A DNA stretch of 64,000 nucleotides, from the NCBI GenBank assembly GCA_037043455.1, contig JAWPHD010000237.1, positions 62,001 to 126,000 of the forward strand, written 5' to 3'. The notes under the pieces were generated by a model, which was not told the DNA's origin, made no database searches, and saw only the letters and a list, made by a program, of their open reading frames with translations. The translations under genes and the position numbers were made by a program. Positions 56,301 to 64,000 of this stretch are shown one piece after another (within the stretch, counting starts at the first letter, position 1; each line of letters opens with the position of its first letter). The stretch is from Cyrtodaria siliqua (lineage: Eukaryota; Mollusca; Bivalvia; Adapedonta; Hiatellidae).

Positions 56301-59300
56301 TGGTCGTCAATCTATCCGACAAGGCCAACGAAGACAAGAAGAAAGAAGAAGAGGCAGACAAAATAAAAATTGATCCGGTAAGTCTGTGGATATTTGATTT
56401 TACAATGGTGTGCACGCGTTTATAATGTTATTGGGTGGGTGGGTCATCTCTAAAAGTTCTGTATGGCCCAAGTTAACATATATATATTCTATTTATAGAT
56501 GTGTTAGGAGCTATTGGGTGCCTATGAACTGAATGACAAGATTTAATATATAAATTATGTATTTGTTTTGGGAGAGATGGTGCACATGTCCTGTCTCGAA
56601 AGGCTTCGTTCTTGAATGCTTATCAACCTATTTCTAAAATATATAACACGTTTTAGTGGAAAATTTTCTTTGTACACGCATTTATGTAATGTAACCAAAG
56701 AATTATATATTGGCTGAAGCATTGCAGAAAATCACATACAAACTAATATACAAGCTGCTATATACAAGTTGTAATATACAGGCGCCTTTTAAAGATGCAT
56801 GAACTCGCCAGAAATGTTCCTCATTTGGTTACATGTTCAGCTTTCTAACTTTTTGGAAACGCTTTCTCAAAAATTGAGAATTTATTGACAATGTCTCTTC
56901 GAGAGTTTGGTCTGCAACAGAGTATTGTATTTCAAATTGGAAGATGTTAAAACTGTCTGTAAAATTTAATGTGTCTATGAATAAAAAATGAAATTAAATG
57001 CTATTATTTACTTTGCAGCACAACAACAATCAGAAGTTAGGATTGGTTGAAGGGTTGCTGGGTATCGGTGCCTGGGAGAAGTCTAAATCCATCCTGGACA
57101 GGTTGCCCGAGTTCTTTGGTACCACGTACAAGCCTGTGGCTACAGCCCTCTGTGCCCTTATACACACTGTAATGGACCCTGTGTATAGGAAGTAAGTTTA
57201 TGTTTGGTACAAACTCATAATTTCCTGTTGGTTTTCATTTCCTTAAATGTCAAATGTAATTTAGCAAGGCAGTGTTTCAGCCCAGCACACCTTGTGACTT
57301 TAGAATTGTTTTGTTGGTATGTCAGCATATAATACTTACATAAAGTAAAGAAGTACTACTGAATATATTACACATCTCCATGGTAAAGATGCGTGAACAA
57401 ATGTCTTCTTTTTTTTTTTAACACAGAACTTTTTGTTGAATAAAAACAAATTTTCCCAGTTGATTCAGCTGAAATGAGAAGAGCTGTGCTGTTGTACCGT
57501 TATTTACCCATGTGTTTACATGCACATGCACTACCCAACATTAGATGATCTTCTCTGACTCTGTAGGTACAGTGGTATGTCGGCAAAGATTGTGTCCAAC
57601 AAATGCAAGGCCGAGCCAGCTGGGTGTAATGCACAGAAGGCAACAACATACAAGGAAGTGTATACTTTAGTCTACCCCATGGTCACCTACCTCGGACCGT
57701 ATGCCGCCTGTGATCCCATACTATTGGTGAAACTTGTACGTCTTGGGAAAACGTACATGAACAAGGTACATAAAGTAGCTGTAGACCTAAATAGCAGTTG
57801 GTTTAATAATGTGACACCGCATTTCCAGCATTTGTGCAAAATATTTAAACTTAACGGCCTCGGTAGCTCAGTAAATAAGGCCTTGGGGTTTAGAGCTACA
57901 AACCTTTGCCAAACATGTGTTAGTTGCCTTATGGCAAACTTCATCCTACATCTCATCTCCCACTGAGGTTGCTACCGCAATAATACCTAATATGGTGTGT
58001 CAACAGGATGAAAACTCCCATTTCATTTCTTAGTAGGAGACTTCCAGAACCATGTTGTCTGTCTCATTTTATGTTTTAATAAGAAAATTCAGCCGTTATC
58101 TGTCCAGGGTGTATAAGTTCATCTTTCAAGTTAAAACAAGACATACTATATGAAACATTGTCTGTTTACAGCGGAACCAGGGAACACTGAGCATGGTTGT
58201 AATATATATGTAATATTGATGTCTGTTTACAGTGGAACCAGGGAACACTGAGCGTGGTTGTAATATATATGTAATATTGATGTCTGTTTACAGCGGAACC
58301 AGGGAACACTGAGCGTGGTTGTAATATATATGTTATATTGATGTCTGTTTACAGTGGAACCAGGGAACACTGAGCGTGGTTGTAATATATATGTAATATT
58401 GATGTTGTCTGTTTACAGCGGAACCAGAGAACACTGAACGTGGTTGTAATATATATGTAATATTGATGTTGTCTGTTTACAGTGGAACCAGGGAACACTG
58501 AGCGTGGTTGTAATATATATGTAATATTGATGTCTGTTTACAGTGGAACCAGGGAACACTGAGCGTGGTTGTAATATATATGTAATATTGATGTCTGTTT
58601 ACAGCGGAACCAGGGAACACTGAGCGTGGTTGTAATATATATGTTATATTGATGTCTGTTTACAGTGGAACCAGGGAACACTGAGCGTGGTTGTAATATA
58701 TATGTAATATTGATGTTGTCTGTTTACAGTGGAACCAGGGAACACAGAGCGTGGTTGTAATATATGTAATATTGATGTTGTCTGTTTACAGTGGAACCAG
58801 GGAACACTGAGCGTGGTTGTAATATCTATGTAATATTGATGTTGTCTGTTTACAGTGGAACCAGGGAACACTGAGCGTGGTTGTAATATATATGTAATAT
58901 TGATGTCTGTTTACAGCGGAACCAGGGAACACTGAGCGTGGTTGTAATATATATGTAATATTGATGTTGTCTGTTTACAGTGGAACCAGGGAACACTGAG
59001 CGTGGTTGTAATATATATGTAATATTGATGTTGTCTGTTTACAGTGGAACCAGGGAACACTGAGCGTGGTTGTAATATATATGTAATATTGATGTCTGTT
59101 TACAGTGGAACCAGGGAACACTGAGCGTGGTTGTAATATATATGTAATATTGATGTTGTCTGTTTACAGTGGAACCAGGGAACACAGAGCGTGGTTGTAA
59201 TATATATGTAATATTGATGTTGTCTGTTTACAGCGGAACCAGGGAACACTGAGCGTGGTTGTAATATATATGTAATATTGATGTTGTCTGTTTACAGCGG

Positions 59301-62300
59301 AACCAGGGAACACTGAGCGTGGTTGTAATATTGATGTCTGTTTACAGTGGAACCAGGGAACACTGAGCGTGGTTGTAATATATATGTAATATTGATGTTG
59401 TCTGTTTACAGTGGAACCAGGGAACACTGAGCGTGGTTGTAATATATATGTAATATTGATGTTGTCTGTTTACAGTGGAACCAGGGAACATTGAGCGTGG
59501 TTGTAATATATGTAATATTGATGTTGTCTGTTTACAGTGGAACCAGGGAACACTGAGCGTGGTTGTAATATATATGTAATATTGATGTTGTCTGTTTACA
59601 GTGGAACCAGGGAACACTGAGCGTGGTTGTAATATATATGTAATATTGATGTCTGTTTACAGTGGAACCAGGGAACACTGAGCGTGGTTGTAATATATAT
59701 GTAATATTGATGTTGTCTGTTTACAGTGGAACCAGGGAACACTGAGCGTGGTTGTAATATATATGTAATATTGATGTTGTCTGTTTACAGTGGAACCAGG
59801 GAACACTGAGCGTGGTTGTAATATATATGAGCCAAAACACGCAAAAACGACCCTTCAGACAAAAGTTTGACATTTTATATTTTTTTATGTTTATGAAACA
59901 CGTTGATTTTCTCTTTAAAAATCTCTTTATGTTGATATCGTAATTAAAACTGATTTTATGTTGATATCGTAATTAAACATGATTTTATCTCAATTTGAAA
60001 ATTAAAGATTGTATTAACCATTAATTTCGACATTGACGTCGGCGTCTTGGACGACCTCGTTGATTAAATAACAACAAAAAACATAAACAATTACCATTTT
60101 CTGTAGCAGCAACAATTTATATTAAGAAAACATATTCCCTATGATATAATAATAAGGTAAAACACGGAAGTGACGAGAAATGATTAGTAATTGATTACCG
60201 GCCGACATCATAAATTGTTACTTTCTGACGTTATCGTTTAAACGTCCGAAGGGACGTTTTCGTGTTTTGCGGCTCATATGTAATATTGATGTCTGTTTAC
60301 AGTGGAACCAGGGAACACAGAGCGTGGTTGTAATATATATGTAATATTGATGTCTGTTTACAGCGGAACCAGGGAACACTGAGCGTGGTTGTAATATATA
60401 TGTAATATTGATGTTGTCTGTTTACAGTGGAACCAGGGAACACTGAGCGTGGTTGTAATATATATGTAATATTGATGTTGTCTGTTTACAGTGGAACCAG
60501 GGAACACTGAGCATGGTTGTAATATATATGTAATATTGATGTCTGTTTACAGTGGAACCAGGGAACACTGAGCGTGGTTGTAATATATATGTAATATTGA
60601 TGTCTGTTTACAGTGGAACCAGGGAACACTGAGCGTGGTTGTAATATATATGTAATATTGATGTTGTCTGTTTACAGTGGAACCAGGGAACACTGAGCAT
60701 GGTTGTAATATATATGTAATATTGATGTCTGTTTACAGCGGAACCAGGGAACACTGAGCGTGGTTGTAATATATATGTAATATTGATGTCTGTTTACAGT
60801 GGAACCAGGTCACACTGAGCGTGGTTGTAATATATATGTAATATTGATGTCTGTTTACAGTGGAACCAGGGAACACTGAGCGTGGTTGTAATATATATGT
60901 AATATTGATGTCTGTTTACAGTGGAACCAGGGAACACTGAGCGTGGTTGTAATATATATGTAATATTGATGTCTGTTTACAGCGGAACCAGGGAACACTG
61001 AGCGTGGAAGACAACATCATGTACTACGGGTTACTCAGTATCCTGGATGAAGTCATCCTGCCCTCTCTCTCCTTCCTCACCTGCAACTGCTGTGTCTCAG
61101 ATGAAATGTGGGCCCTCATTAAAATGTTCCCTTATGAACTGAGGTAAGATTGACTGTGACAGTTGGGGTGTATTGAATGTAATGAATGAAGTTTCACATA
61201 AATCAAGGGTCAAGGTTTCCATTCTGCTCTTGATGCAACATCTATCAAATAATGGTCATTGCATCATTCACCTTCGGTATATATTTGTGTATCACCTTGT
61301 GCTAAATTGCATTGCATAAATATTTGTGTCATGTAGAGAGAGGGAAACAGAGAGAGACACCAAAGAATAGAAGAAGAAAGTAGTGTAGCCCTCAGACTTA
61401 CTATTCATAGCTGTTATATATCCTTCCCCTCTCTCTGGGGCGGCTCGTAATTACTTTTAATGTTCTGATGAGCCGTAAAAGCCGTTAAACAACATTCAAA
61501 GTTAAAGAAAGCATTTATTGTCAAGAGGCAAAATTTTCAATAAAACGATTAAACCATGTAAAGATTGTAAAAGCATGTGCACCCATTTGACTATATACTG
61601 TTAGGTGACAATGCAGCCTATATGACATGTTGTTGCAGGTACCGTATGTACGGGAACTGGAAGAATGAGATGTACAATAACCACCCCAAACTGATCCGAG
61701 TGAAGGCCGATAGTCTGGAAAAGGCCAAGTATATCATGAAGTAAGTTACAGAAACAACTCAAATTTTTGGTCACCTGACCTTCTTATGGAATCAGAATTC
61801 ATTATCAACATTTTACATAAATAATTAAAAGTGTGGATTCTTTATGATGTCGGGAGTTATATAGCACCGGTTCTTCCCTGGAATAAGTGGGTGGTCTGCC
61901 TAAAATGTCCTGGAAAAGGATGTTAAACATCAAACAAACAAATCAATTATTGTACTGTATGCAATATTTAAAATGGCCTTTCTTGATGAAGTTACCTTGT
62001 CAATGCCCTACTGTGCATGATGTTACGGCACCAATTATTAAAATGTAAACTTGGAAACTTTTATTGCGAAAAGTGTTCAAAATCTACATCCACATGCTTT
62101 CTTCTTATTATGTTGTTGGCCAAAGCTTCAACACCTTGATTAATTTAAAATCTCTCAAGAGTTAATATTTCAAAAAGTACATAAAGAAAGTCAATTTCAT
62201 AATAAACACTTAAAGCTATTTGTAGCGGATTTCAAGTTCTTGTTTATATGTTGGATGAATTCAAACAGAAGTTGAAACCAAAGTCATTCCTTTGGCGTTC

Positions 62301-64000
62301 AACCCTAAAAATGTGTGGTGTAATCCATTTAATAAGCTGTATAACACTGTGAATGCAAAAATAAAAGTCTATCTTGTGTAAGACATTGCTAACATTGTAT
62401 TCCAGACGTCTGTCCAAGGAGAATGTTAAACCATCGGGCAGACAGCTGGGCAAGCTCAGTCACAGTAACCCTGGGGTTCTCTTTGAATATGTAAGTATGC
62501 ACAAAATTATATATAAAATACATCTGTATTATATTTACTAGAATTACTGTATCTTCATCAAGAATCGTTTCCCTTAGCCACATCTTTTAGATGGGGACTT
62601 GAACTGAATGTTTCATCTATTGGCGTCTATACTTGAGAACTTCAAAGAACCATTGGAATCTGTTTGATAGTAAGAGTAGGGCAGGGTCACAGGTTCCGGT
62701 TTAAAAAAAAAAAAAAAAAAAAAAATAAATATATATTCTATTAAACATGTTAAATACTGAAGGTCAGCATCGAGGAAATCCCAAAATATAGGCATGCATC
62801 TCTAAACAACAGCTGCAGTGTTAGTTTTTGAAGTCCCACAGAGCTGTCATATGCTGCAATCAACTCGGGAATAAATTATCTTTCCAATAACATACACTTT
62901 CGTATGTCAACACCACATAAGAAAAGCTCTGGTGCTCGAAAAACACAGAAAACGTACCTGTTTTTAAAAATCGACTCTAAGCCAGTCCGTATTATTCGCC
63001 TATACAGACCCCCGTAGACCGCCGTTTAGCCTTTGTAGAAGCTCCCGCAGACATAACAACTCATCGACACTATTCCTTACGCACAATATGTCTTTATCCA
63101 TGCAATAAATAATGTCCAAGTACCTTTCCGACGATCAAAAGTACACGTTTTCAAAAATCTCAGTATCCCACGACGCCATTTGCATTGAGAATGCCGGAAG
63201 TTGATAGCAAAGCCGCAGAAATACTTGTTAAATACTTGTGATCGTCGGAAAGGTACTTGGACATTATTTATTGCACGGATAAAGACATATTGTGCGTAAG
63301 AAATAGTGTCGATGAGTTGTTATGTCTGCGGGAGCTTCTACAAAGGCTAAACAGCGGTCTACGGGGGTCTGTATAGGCGAATAATACGGACTGGCTTAGA
63401 GTCGATTTTTAAAAACAGGTACGTTTTCTGTGTTTTTCGAGCACCAGAGCTTTTCTTATGTGGTGTGGACATACGAAAGTGTATGTTATTGGAAAGATAA
63501 TTTATTCCCGAGTTGATTGCAGCATATGACAGCTCTGTGGGACTTCAAAAACTAACACTGCAGCTGTGTTTAGAGATGCATGCCTATATTTTGGGATTTC
63601 CTCGATGCTGACCTTCAGTATTTAATAGAATATAACTTTTTTTTTTTTTTTTTTTTTTTTTAAACCGGTACCTGTGGGCAGGGTTACAAGATTTCTTTGT
63701 ATCCTCTCTATGTGGGGTGGCTCGCAATAATCTAAGATGTGTGTTGAGCCATTAACAATTTAAATCGTCACTGGTGTTTATGCCGGGGAAAAAGCTTTTC
63801 TAGTCGACAGGTTAAGTGACTTATGTCCCGCAAGATTTTATAATGAATAATTATTTTCACTGTTGAACACAGCATTTACTATTTGTTTTCCTTGACAGAT
63901 CATCAAGCAAATTGAGAAGTATGACAACCTGATTGGACCAGTGGTGGACTCCCTCAAGTACCTCACCAACCTGTCCTACGACATTCTTATTTGTATCCTT
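35253..64000 (+). CDS. THOC2: THOC2: THO/TREX complex subunit 2, N-terminal part (15 exons visible)
   Basis: Coding exons: 35253-35317, 48207-48357, 49660-49711, 49930-50006, 51102-51223, 51811-51944, 55276-55436, 55748-55834, 56222-56377, 57019-57191, 57567-57765, 60983-61143, 61639-61740, 62406-62490, 63899-64000 (continues). All phases agree and give 609 residues, about the first third of the ~1,600-residue protein. Diagnostic stretches: [61 protein letters not shown] and [20 protein letters not shown]. Known role: THOC2 is the large scaffold of THO, which loads TREX on nascent mRNA for nuclear export and limits R-loops. Intron 1 is 12.9 kb and intron 11 holds an extraordinary minisatellite; both are described separately. 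Confidence 0.95.
35677..35897 (+). mobile_element. Nin-type tRNA-derived SINE, copy 1
   Basis: tRNA Ser/Leu-like head with A-box region TTGGCCGAGTG and B-box GGTTCGATCCC. A conserved core follows ('gctatccagctggcttgcgg', 'gcccggaggggcacctgggg', 'cttcctccacc') that I recall as the Nin domain shared among animal SINEs. Tail 'aaattcaatt'. Near-perfect 11-bp direct repeats TCATCCTC[A/T]GA flank it (35666-35676, 35898-35908). Confidence 0.8.
36311..36504 (+). mobile_element. SINE-like family C, 5'-truncated copy
   Basis: Begins at 'cgtggctccagcgtaaacgg' and ends 'ccagttcaattcaa'. Contains the family core 'gagcctggcatgttcatgcc'. Confidence 0.75.
36841..36922. repeat. 41-bp tandem duplication
   Basis: 'gcgccatttatttgtgaatt' plus 'taacttaaacatacatgaat' occurs twice head to tail without change. 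Confidence 0.85.
36994..38655. mobile_element. hAT element, decayed, 1.66 kb, 5-bp target duplication
   Basis: Inverted ends CAGGGTTCTCCACAG ... CTGTGGAGAACCCTG, extended by 'aagcatag.gg' motifs. Direct repeat ATGAC at 36989-36993 and 38656-38660. The interior contains a relic of a hAT transposase C-terminus (see 37565-37910), so this is a former autonomous copy or an internally deleted one. Confidence 0.8.
37565..37910 (-). pseudogene. hAT transposase C-terminal relic
   Basis: On the minus strand, [20 protein letters not shown] followed by [18 protein letters not shown] resembles the hAT dimerisation region (pattern P-x-STAD-x-ER-x-FS ... NR-x3-L-x-L). Stops interrupt it at several points, including directly after STAD. 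Confidence 0.7.
38913..39180 (-). mobile_element. Nin-type tRNA-derived SINE, copy 2 (antisense)
   Basis: Same head and core as the copy at 35677, plus the 3' part 'ggaaagtcgccatatgacct' and an (AATTC)n tail. Perfect 12-bp direct repeats CATAAACTTCAA flank it (38901-38912, 39181-39192), so it is a fairly recent insertion. Confidence 0.9.
39254..39636 (+). mobile_element. SINE-like family C, near full length
   Basis: From 'gtggttgcctgggtagaata' to 'ccaattcaattca'. It differs from the copy at 10222 by few substitutions. Confidence 0.75.
39637..40368. other. THOC2 intron 1, no supported feature
   Basis: Short frames only; none has a recognisable domain. Confidence 0.4.
40369..40675. mobile_element. 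MITE with TTAGGCCT ends
   Basis: Left TAGGCCTGAAAAAAAACGTG with 'tgtttccggttt'; right 'gaaaccagaaacacacatat' with 'tttttttaggcctta'. Just inside are 'cgaccgaccct' and 'cctacctacctaccct'. The outer element at 52402 and a left end at about 42420 belong to the same family. Confidence 0.75.
41311..41392. repeat. (ATTG)n microsatellite
   Basis: About 20 tetranucleotide units with two interruptions, next to the element at 41405. Confidence 0.95.
41405..41704. mobile_element. hAT-like MITE, 300 bp
   Basis: Perfect 15-bp inverted ends CAGGGTTTCCCCCAG ... CTGGGGGAAACCCTG. The 7-bp direct repeat GTTTAAC lies at 41398-41404 and 41705-41711. 'ggcatgttg' recurs four times inside. Confidence 0.8.
42420..42560. 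mobile_element. Left end of a TTAGGCCT-family MITE
   Basis: 'aaggcctaaaaaaaataatt' followed by 'gtgtggttcgggtcacccga' and 'ccgccgaccct' matches the end of the 40369 family. I cannot place the other end. Confidence 0.5.
42561..43940. other. THOC2 intron 1, no bounded feature
   Basis: AT-rich. 'ttgggaatttaagcgcgat' and 'ttgggaattttagcgcaat' repeat once, and three diverged 'ttgggaa' phrases follow. No gene. Confidence 0.4.
43941..44699. mobile_element. pogo-like MITE, TA target duplication
   Basis: Inverted ends CAGTCGAACCTCGATAGCTC ... 'agctatcgaggttcgactg', with TA on both sides (43939-43940, 44700-44701). CAGT starts and a TA target fit the Tc1/mariner-pogo group. Subterminal motifs 'gttcgag' and 'attcgaataa' are repeated. 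There is no transposase. Confidence 0.8.
44702..45240. other. THOC2 intron 1, nothing seen
   Basis: AT-rich sequence without repeats or frames that I can support. Confidence 0.4.
46217..46610 (+). mobile_element. SINE-like family C, full copy with 13-bp target duplication
   Basis: Flanked by perfect direct repeats TGCATAAGAAATG (46204-46216, 46611-46623). The head has extra G/C-rich sequence ('ccggggg', 'gggcaaagaat') compared with other copies. The tail is 'ccaattcaattcaa'. Confidence 0.85.
46720..46862. repeat. T-rich low-complexity tract
   Basis: Long T runs separated by 'gaa', 'aatt' and 'gaattt'; similar to the tract at 54110-54240. Confidence 0.8.
46880..47050 (+). mobile_element. 3' fragment of a tandem-repeat-cored element
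   Basis: Ends with the hairpin AGGCCCTCTTGGGCCT followed by ATTGTT, as in family B, after 'ggggtcaaatttggacccc'. Confidence 0.5.
47750..47856. repeat. (CA)n microsatellite region
   Basis: Several CA/CACC runs, longest at 47803-47850. 'acactatga' and 'ggagggactataa.ccttag' recur three times between 47590 and 47800. Confidence 0.9.
48207..48357 (+). CDS. THOC2: THOC2 exon 2
   Basis: Acceptor tttacag; encodes [29 protein letters not shown] and [11 protein letters not shown]; donor AAG/gtaaat. Phase 2 in, phase 0 out. Confidence 0.93.
48358..49659. other. THOC2 intron 2, with a diverged tandem repeat at about 49140-49440
   Basis: Two units of ~150 bp share 'ccactcagtaac', 'aggaatgaggtatt', 'gaaacttgc', 'ggtagcttatat' and 'ggtcaaggtcactgtta'. 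This is another bivalve-type tandem-cored repeat. Nothing else is seen. Confidence 0.5.
49660..49711 (+). CDS. THOC2: THOC2 exon 3
   Basis: 52 bp, [17 protein letters not shown]. Acceptor tttcag; donor TTG/gtaagt. Confidence 0.88.
49930..50006 (+). CDS. THOC2: THOC2 exon 4
   Basis: 77 bp, [20 protein letters not shown]. Acceptor ttacag; donor CTG/gtaagt. Confidence 0.88.
50650..50970 (+). mobile_element. V-core SINE fragment
   Basis: Contains 'gtgttcttgatcaagacact', close to the V-domain core of the SINEs at 1712 and 12850. It ends 'gagctgttaaacaacattca'. The 3' portion is shared with fragments at about 61400-61500 and around 62640/63685. Confidence 0.55.
51102..51223 (+). CDS. THOC2: THOC2 exon 5
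   Basis: 122 bp. [20 protein letters not shown] through [10 protein letters not shown]. Acceptor gatag; donor TTA/gtgagt. Confidence 0.92.
51480..51596 (+). repeat. Duplicate of the THOC2 exon 9 donor region and intron 9 start
   Basis: About 117 bp match 56371-56487 at roughly 90%. The match begins with the last 7 bases of exon 9 (tgatccg) and its gtaagt donor and runs into 'ggcccaagttaacatatata'. It lies in intron 5. Confidence 0.85.
51811..51944 (+). CDS. THOC2: THOC2 exon 6
   Basis: 134 bp. [20 protein letters not shown] through [11 protein letters not shown]. Acceptor atgcag; donor TTG/gtaagt. Confidence 0.95.
52484..54748 (+). mobile_element. Family C2-type tandem-cored element, middle layer
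   Basis: 5' hairpin ACCCCCGAAGGGTGG, two to three ~183-bp repeats ('gtccgcttcataactctgac', 'gcacaattgctcaccacaag', 'aaggtcaaggtcacactta') and the 3' end 'gggggcatttgttac..tgacatttcttgtt'. It is interrupted at 52961-54520 by a family B element. Confidence 0.65.
52961..54520 (+). mobile_element. Tandem-repeat-cored element, family B, copy 2 (full), inner layer
   Basis: Begins TAGCTCTACTGGCCGAAGGC with CAGCAGAGCTTATGGGATGC, then a (GTCC/GTCG)n stretch. About six ~175-bp repeats follow ('tttgcctcgttaagacgata', 'gggccttcattttt', 'aatatcaatgaaagctc'), then a T-rich tract (54110-54240) and the 3' hairpin AGGCCCTCTTGGGCCT + CTTGTT. Confidence 0.75.
55276..55436 (+). CDS. THOC2: THOC2 exon 7
   Basis: 161 bp. 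[20 protein letters not shown] through [14 protein letters not shown]. Acceptor ttgcag; donor AAG/gtttgt. Confidence 0.95.
55748..55834 (+). CDS. THOC2: THOC2 exon 8
   Basis: 29 codons, [20 protein letters not shown] through LDTLYPH. Acceptor ttccag; donor CAT/gtaagt. Confidence 0.94.
56222..56377 (+). CDS. THOC2: THOC2 exon 9
   Basis: 52 codons. [20 protein letters not shown], then a Lys/Glu-rich stretch ([16 protein letters not shown]) where vertebrate THOC2 also has an acidic/basic run. Donor CCG/gtaagt. Confidence 0.94.
57019..57191 (+). CDS. THOC2: THOC2 exon 10
   Basis: 173 bp. [20 protein letters not shown] through [15 protein letters not shown]. Acceptor ttgcag; donor GAA/gtaagt. 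Confidence 0.95.
57567..57765 (+). CDS. THOC2: THOC2 exon 11
   Basis: 199 bp, ending [26 protein letters not shown] with donor AAG/gtacat, phase 0. The next true exon starts 3.2 kb downstream, after the minisatellite. Confidence 0.93.
57856..58035 (+). mobile_element. tRNA-headed SINE, degenerate
   Basis: Head GGCCTCGGTAGCTCAGTAAA resembles a tRNA A-box region. The 3' part 'cctaatatggtgtgtcaaca' is shared with the fragment at 15750. Not a functional tRNA. Confidence 0.5.
58155..60982 (+). repeat. 61/64-bp minisatellite made of the THOC2 exon 12 splice acceptor, ~38 copies
   Basis: The unit is 'tctgtttacag' + TGGAACCAGGGAACACTGAG + 'cgtggttgtaatatatatgtaatattgatg(ttg)'. The first part is the real exon 12 acceptor and its first ~25 coding bases; the real exon then diverges into 'cgtggaagacaac' at 61004. 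Units come in two lengths that differ by 'ttg'. About 38 units precede the true exon, with a MITE at 59829-60275 after unit 27. Reading from an upstream acceptor in exon 11's phase meets TAA at codon 14 in most units. Confidence 0.95.
59829..60275. mobile_element. 447-bp MITE inside the minisatellite
   Basis: Imperfect inverted ends: GAGCCAAAACACGCAAAAAC at the left, 'cgttttcgtgttttgcggctc' at the right, with a 2-bp difference (GAGCC / GAGCCGC). The array's ATAT lies on both sides, so the target duplication is TA or ATAT. No coding capacity. Confidence 0.8.
60983..61143 (+). CDS. THOC2: THOC2 exon 12 (true copy)
   Basis: 161 bp. [54 protein letters not shown]. Acceptor tttacag, identical to those of the upstream repeat units; donor GAG/gtaaga. 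The conserved vertebrate part begins a little further in, so the repeat-derived residues lie in a variable stretch. Confidence 0.94.
61320..61510 (+). repeat. SINE 3' fragment
   Basis: 'ccttcccctctctctggggc' followed by 'gagccgtaaaagccgttaaa' and 'caacattcaaag' matches the 3' part of the repeat at 50650. Confidence 0.55.
61639..61740 (+). CDS. THOC2: THOC2 exon 13
   Basis: 102 bp. [20 protein letters not shown] through EKAKYIM. Acceptor ttgcag; donor GAA/gtaagt. Confidence 0.95.
61741..62405. other. THOC2 intron 13
   Basis: Contains a short SINE-like tail near 61865-61945 ('ggatgttaaacatcaaacaa'). Otherwise nothing is seen. Confidence 0.4.
62406..62490 (+). CDS. THOC2: THOC2 exon 14
   Basis: 85 bp. 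[20 protein letters not shown] and NPGVLFEY, one of the most conserved parts of the protein. Acceptor ttccag; donor TAT/gtaagt. Confidence 0.96.
62688..63676. mobile_element. 989-bp foldback element with exact 8-bp target duplication
   Basis: Two arms of about 440-460 bp (62688-63145 and 63231-63676) are near-perfect complements around an ~85-bp loop. Ends are CACAGGTTCCGGTTTA / TAAACCGGTACCTGTG followed by A/T runs. The direct repeat GGCAGGGT lies at 62680-62687 and 63677-63684. The 8-bp duplication points to hAT-type transposition. It sits within a SINE fragment (about 62640-63765). Confidence 0.9.
63899..64000 (+). CDS. THOC2: THOC2 exon 15 (runs off the window)
   Basis: Acceptor cttgacag; [20 protein letters not shown] and [14 protein letters not shown] in phase 0 to the last base of the window. 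No donor is seen, so the exon is incomplete here. Confidence 0.94.
   Translation, partial: MIKQIEKYDNLIGPVVDSLKYLTNLSYDILICIL

Noticed and set aside
58644..59617. Minus-strand frames [14 protein letters not shown]...
   Set aside because: Reading-frame shadows of the minisatellite on the strand opposite to THOC2.
58155..60982. Possible CRISPR-like array (regular repeats)
   Set aside because: Repeats are adjacent without unique spacers, the host is eukaryotic, and the unit is exon and intron sequence of THOC2. It is a minisatellite.

Overview
The window is eukaryotic nuclear DNA, almost certainly from a bivalve mollusc. It has spliced genes with GT-AG introns, low coding density, AT-rich intergenic DNA and a very heavy load of SINEs, LINE fragments, MITEs and the tandem-repeat-cored elements typical of clams. 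A heterodont clam is my best guess, but the species cannot be fixed from the sequence alone.

Three protein-coding genes are supported. (1) Positions 1-1620 (+) are the 3' coding part of a nine-finger C2H2 zinc-finger protein that starts upstream of the window. (2) ALKBH8 (-) is complete: eleven coding exons from 35028 down to 17487 encode a 728-residue tRNA wobble-uridine enzyme with RRM, AlkB-type dioxygenase and Trm9-type methyltransferase domains. All splice phases agree. (3) THOC2 (+) is a scaffold of the THO/TREX mRNA-export complex. It starts at 35253 and runs off the right edge; fifteen coding exons (609 codons) are visible, and a 12.9-kb first intron separates the tiny exon 1 from exon 2. 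ALKBH8 and THOC2 are head to head, with 224 bp between start codons and a perfect CRE (TGACGTCA) in the gap, so they probably share a bidirectional promoter. The zinc-finger gene and ALKBH8 converge across about 16 kb of repeats.

The rest is mobile DNA and tandem repeats. From left to right: 1.6-17.4 kb holds SINEs, tandem-repeat-cored elements, a MITE with a 42-bp minisatellite inside it, hairpin MITEs, a 58-bp minisatellite and a hAT-like element. ALKBH8 introns (18-35 kb) hold more of these, an RTE-like LINE nested in a CR1-like LINE, and a decayed tandem copy of part of ALKBH8 exon 10. THOC2 intron 1 (35.3-48.2 kb) holds two Nin-type SINEs, a hAT element with a transposase relic, a pogo-like MITE and a nested element. 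THOC2 intron 6 contains a three-deep nest of transposons.

The most unusual structure is in THOC2 intron 11 (about 58155-60982). About 38 tandem copies of a 61/64-bp unit each carry the 3' splice acceptor and first coding bases of exon 12, directly upstream of the real exon and interrupted by a 447-bp MITE. Second is a shared 3' terminal signature (a hairpin or short inverted repeat, then TCTTGTT) seen in several otherwise unrelated tandem-repeat-cored repeat families. Third is a 989-bp near-perfect foldback element with an exact 8-bp target duplication in THOC2 intron 14.
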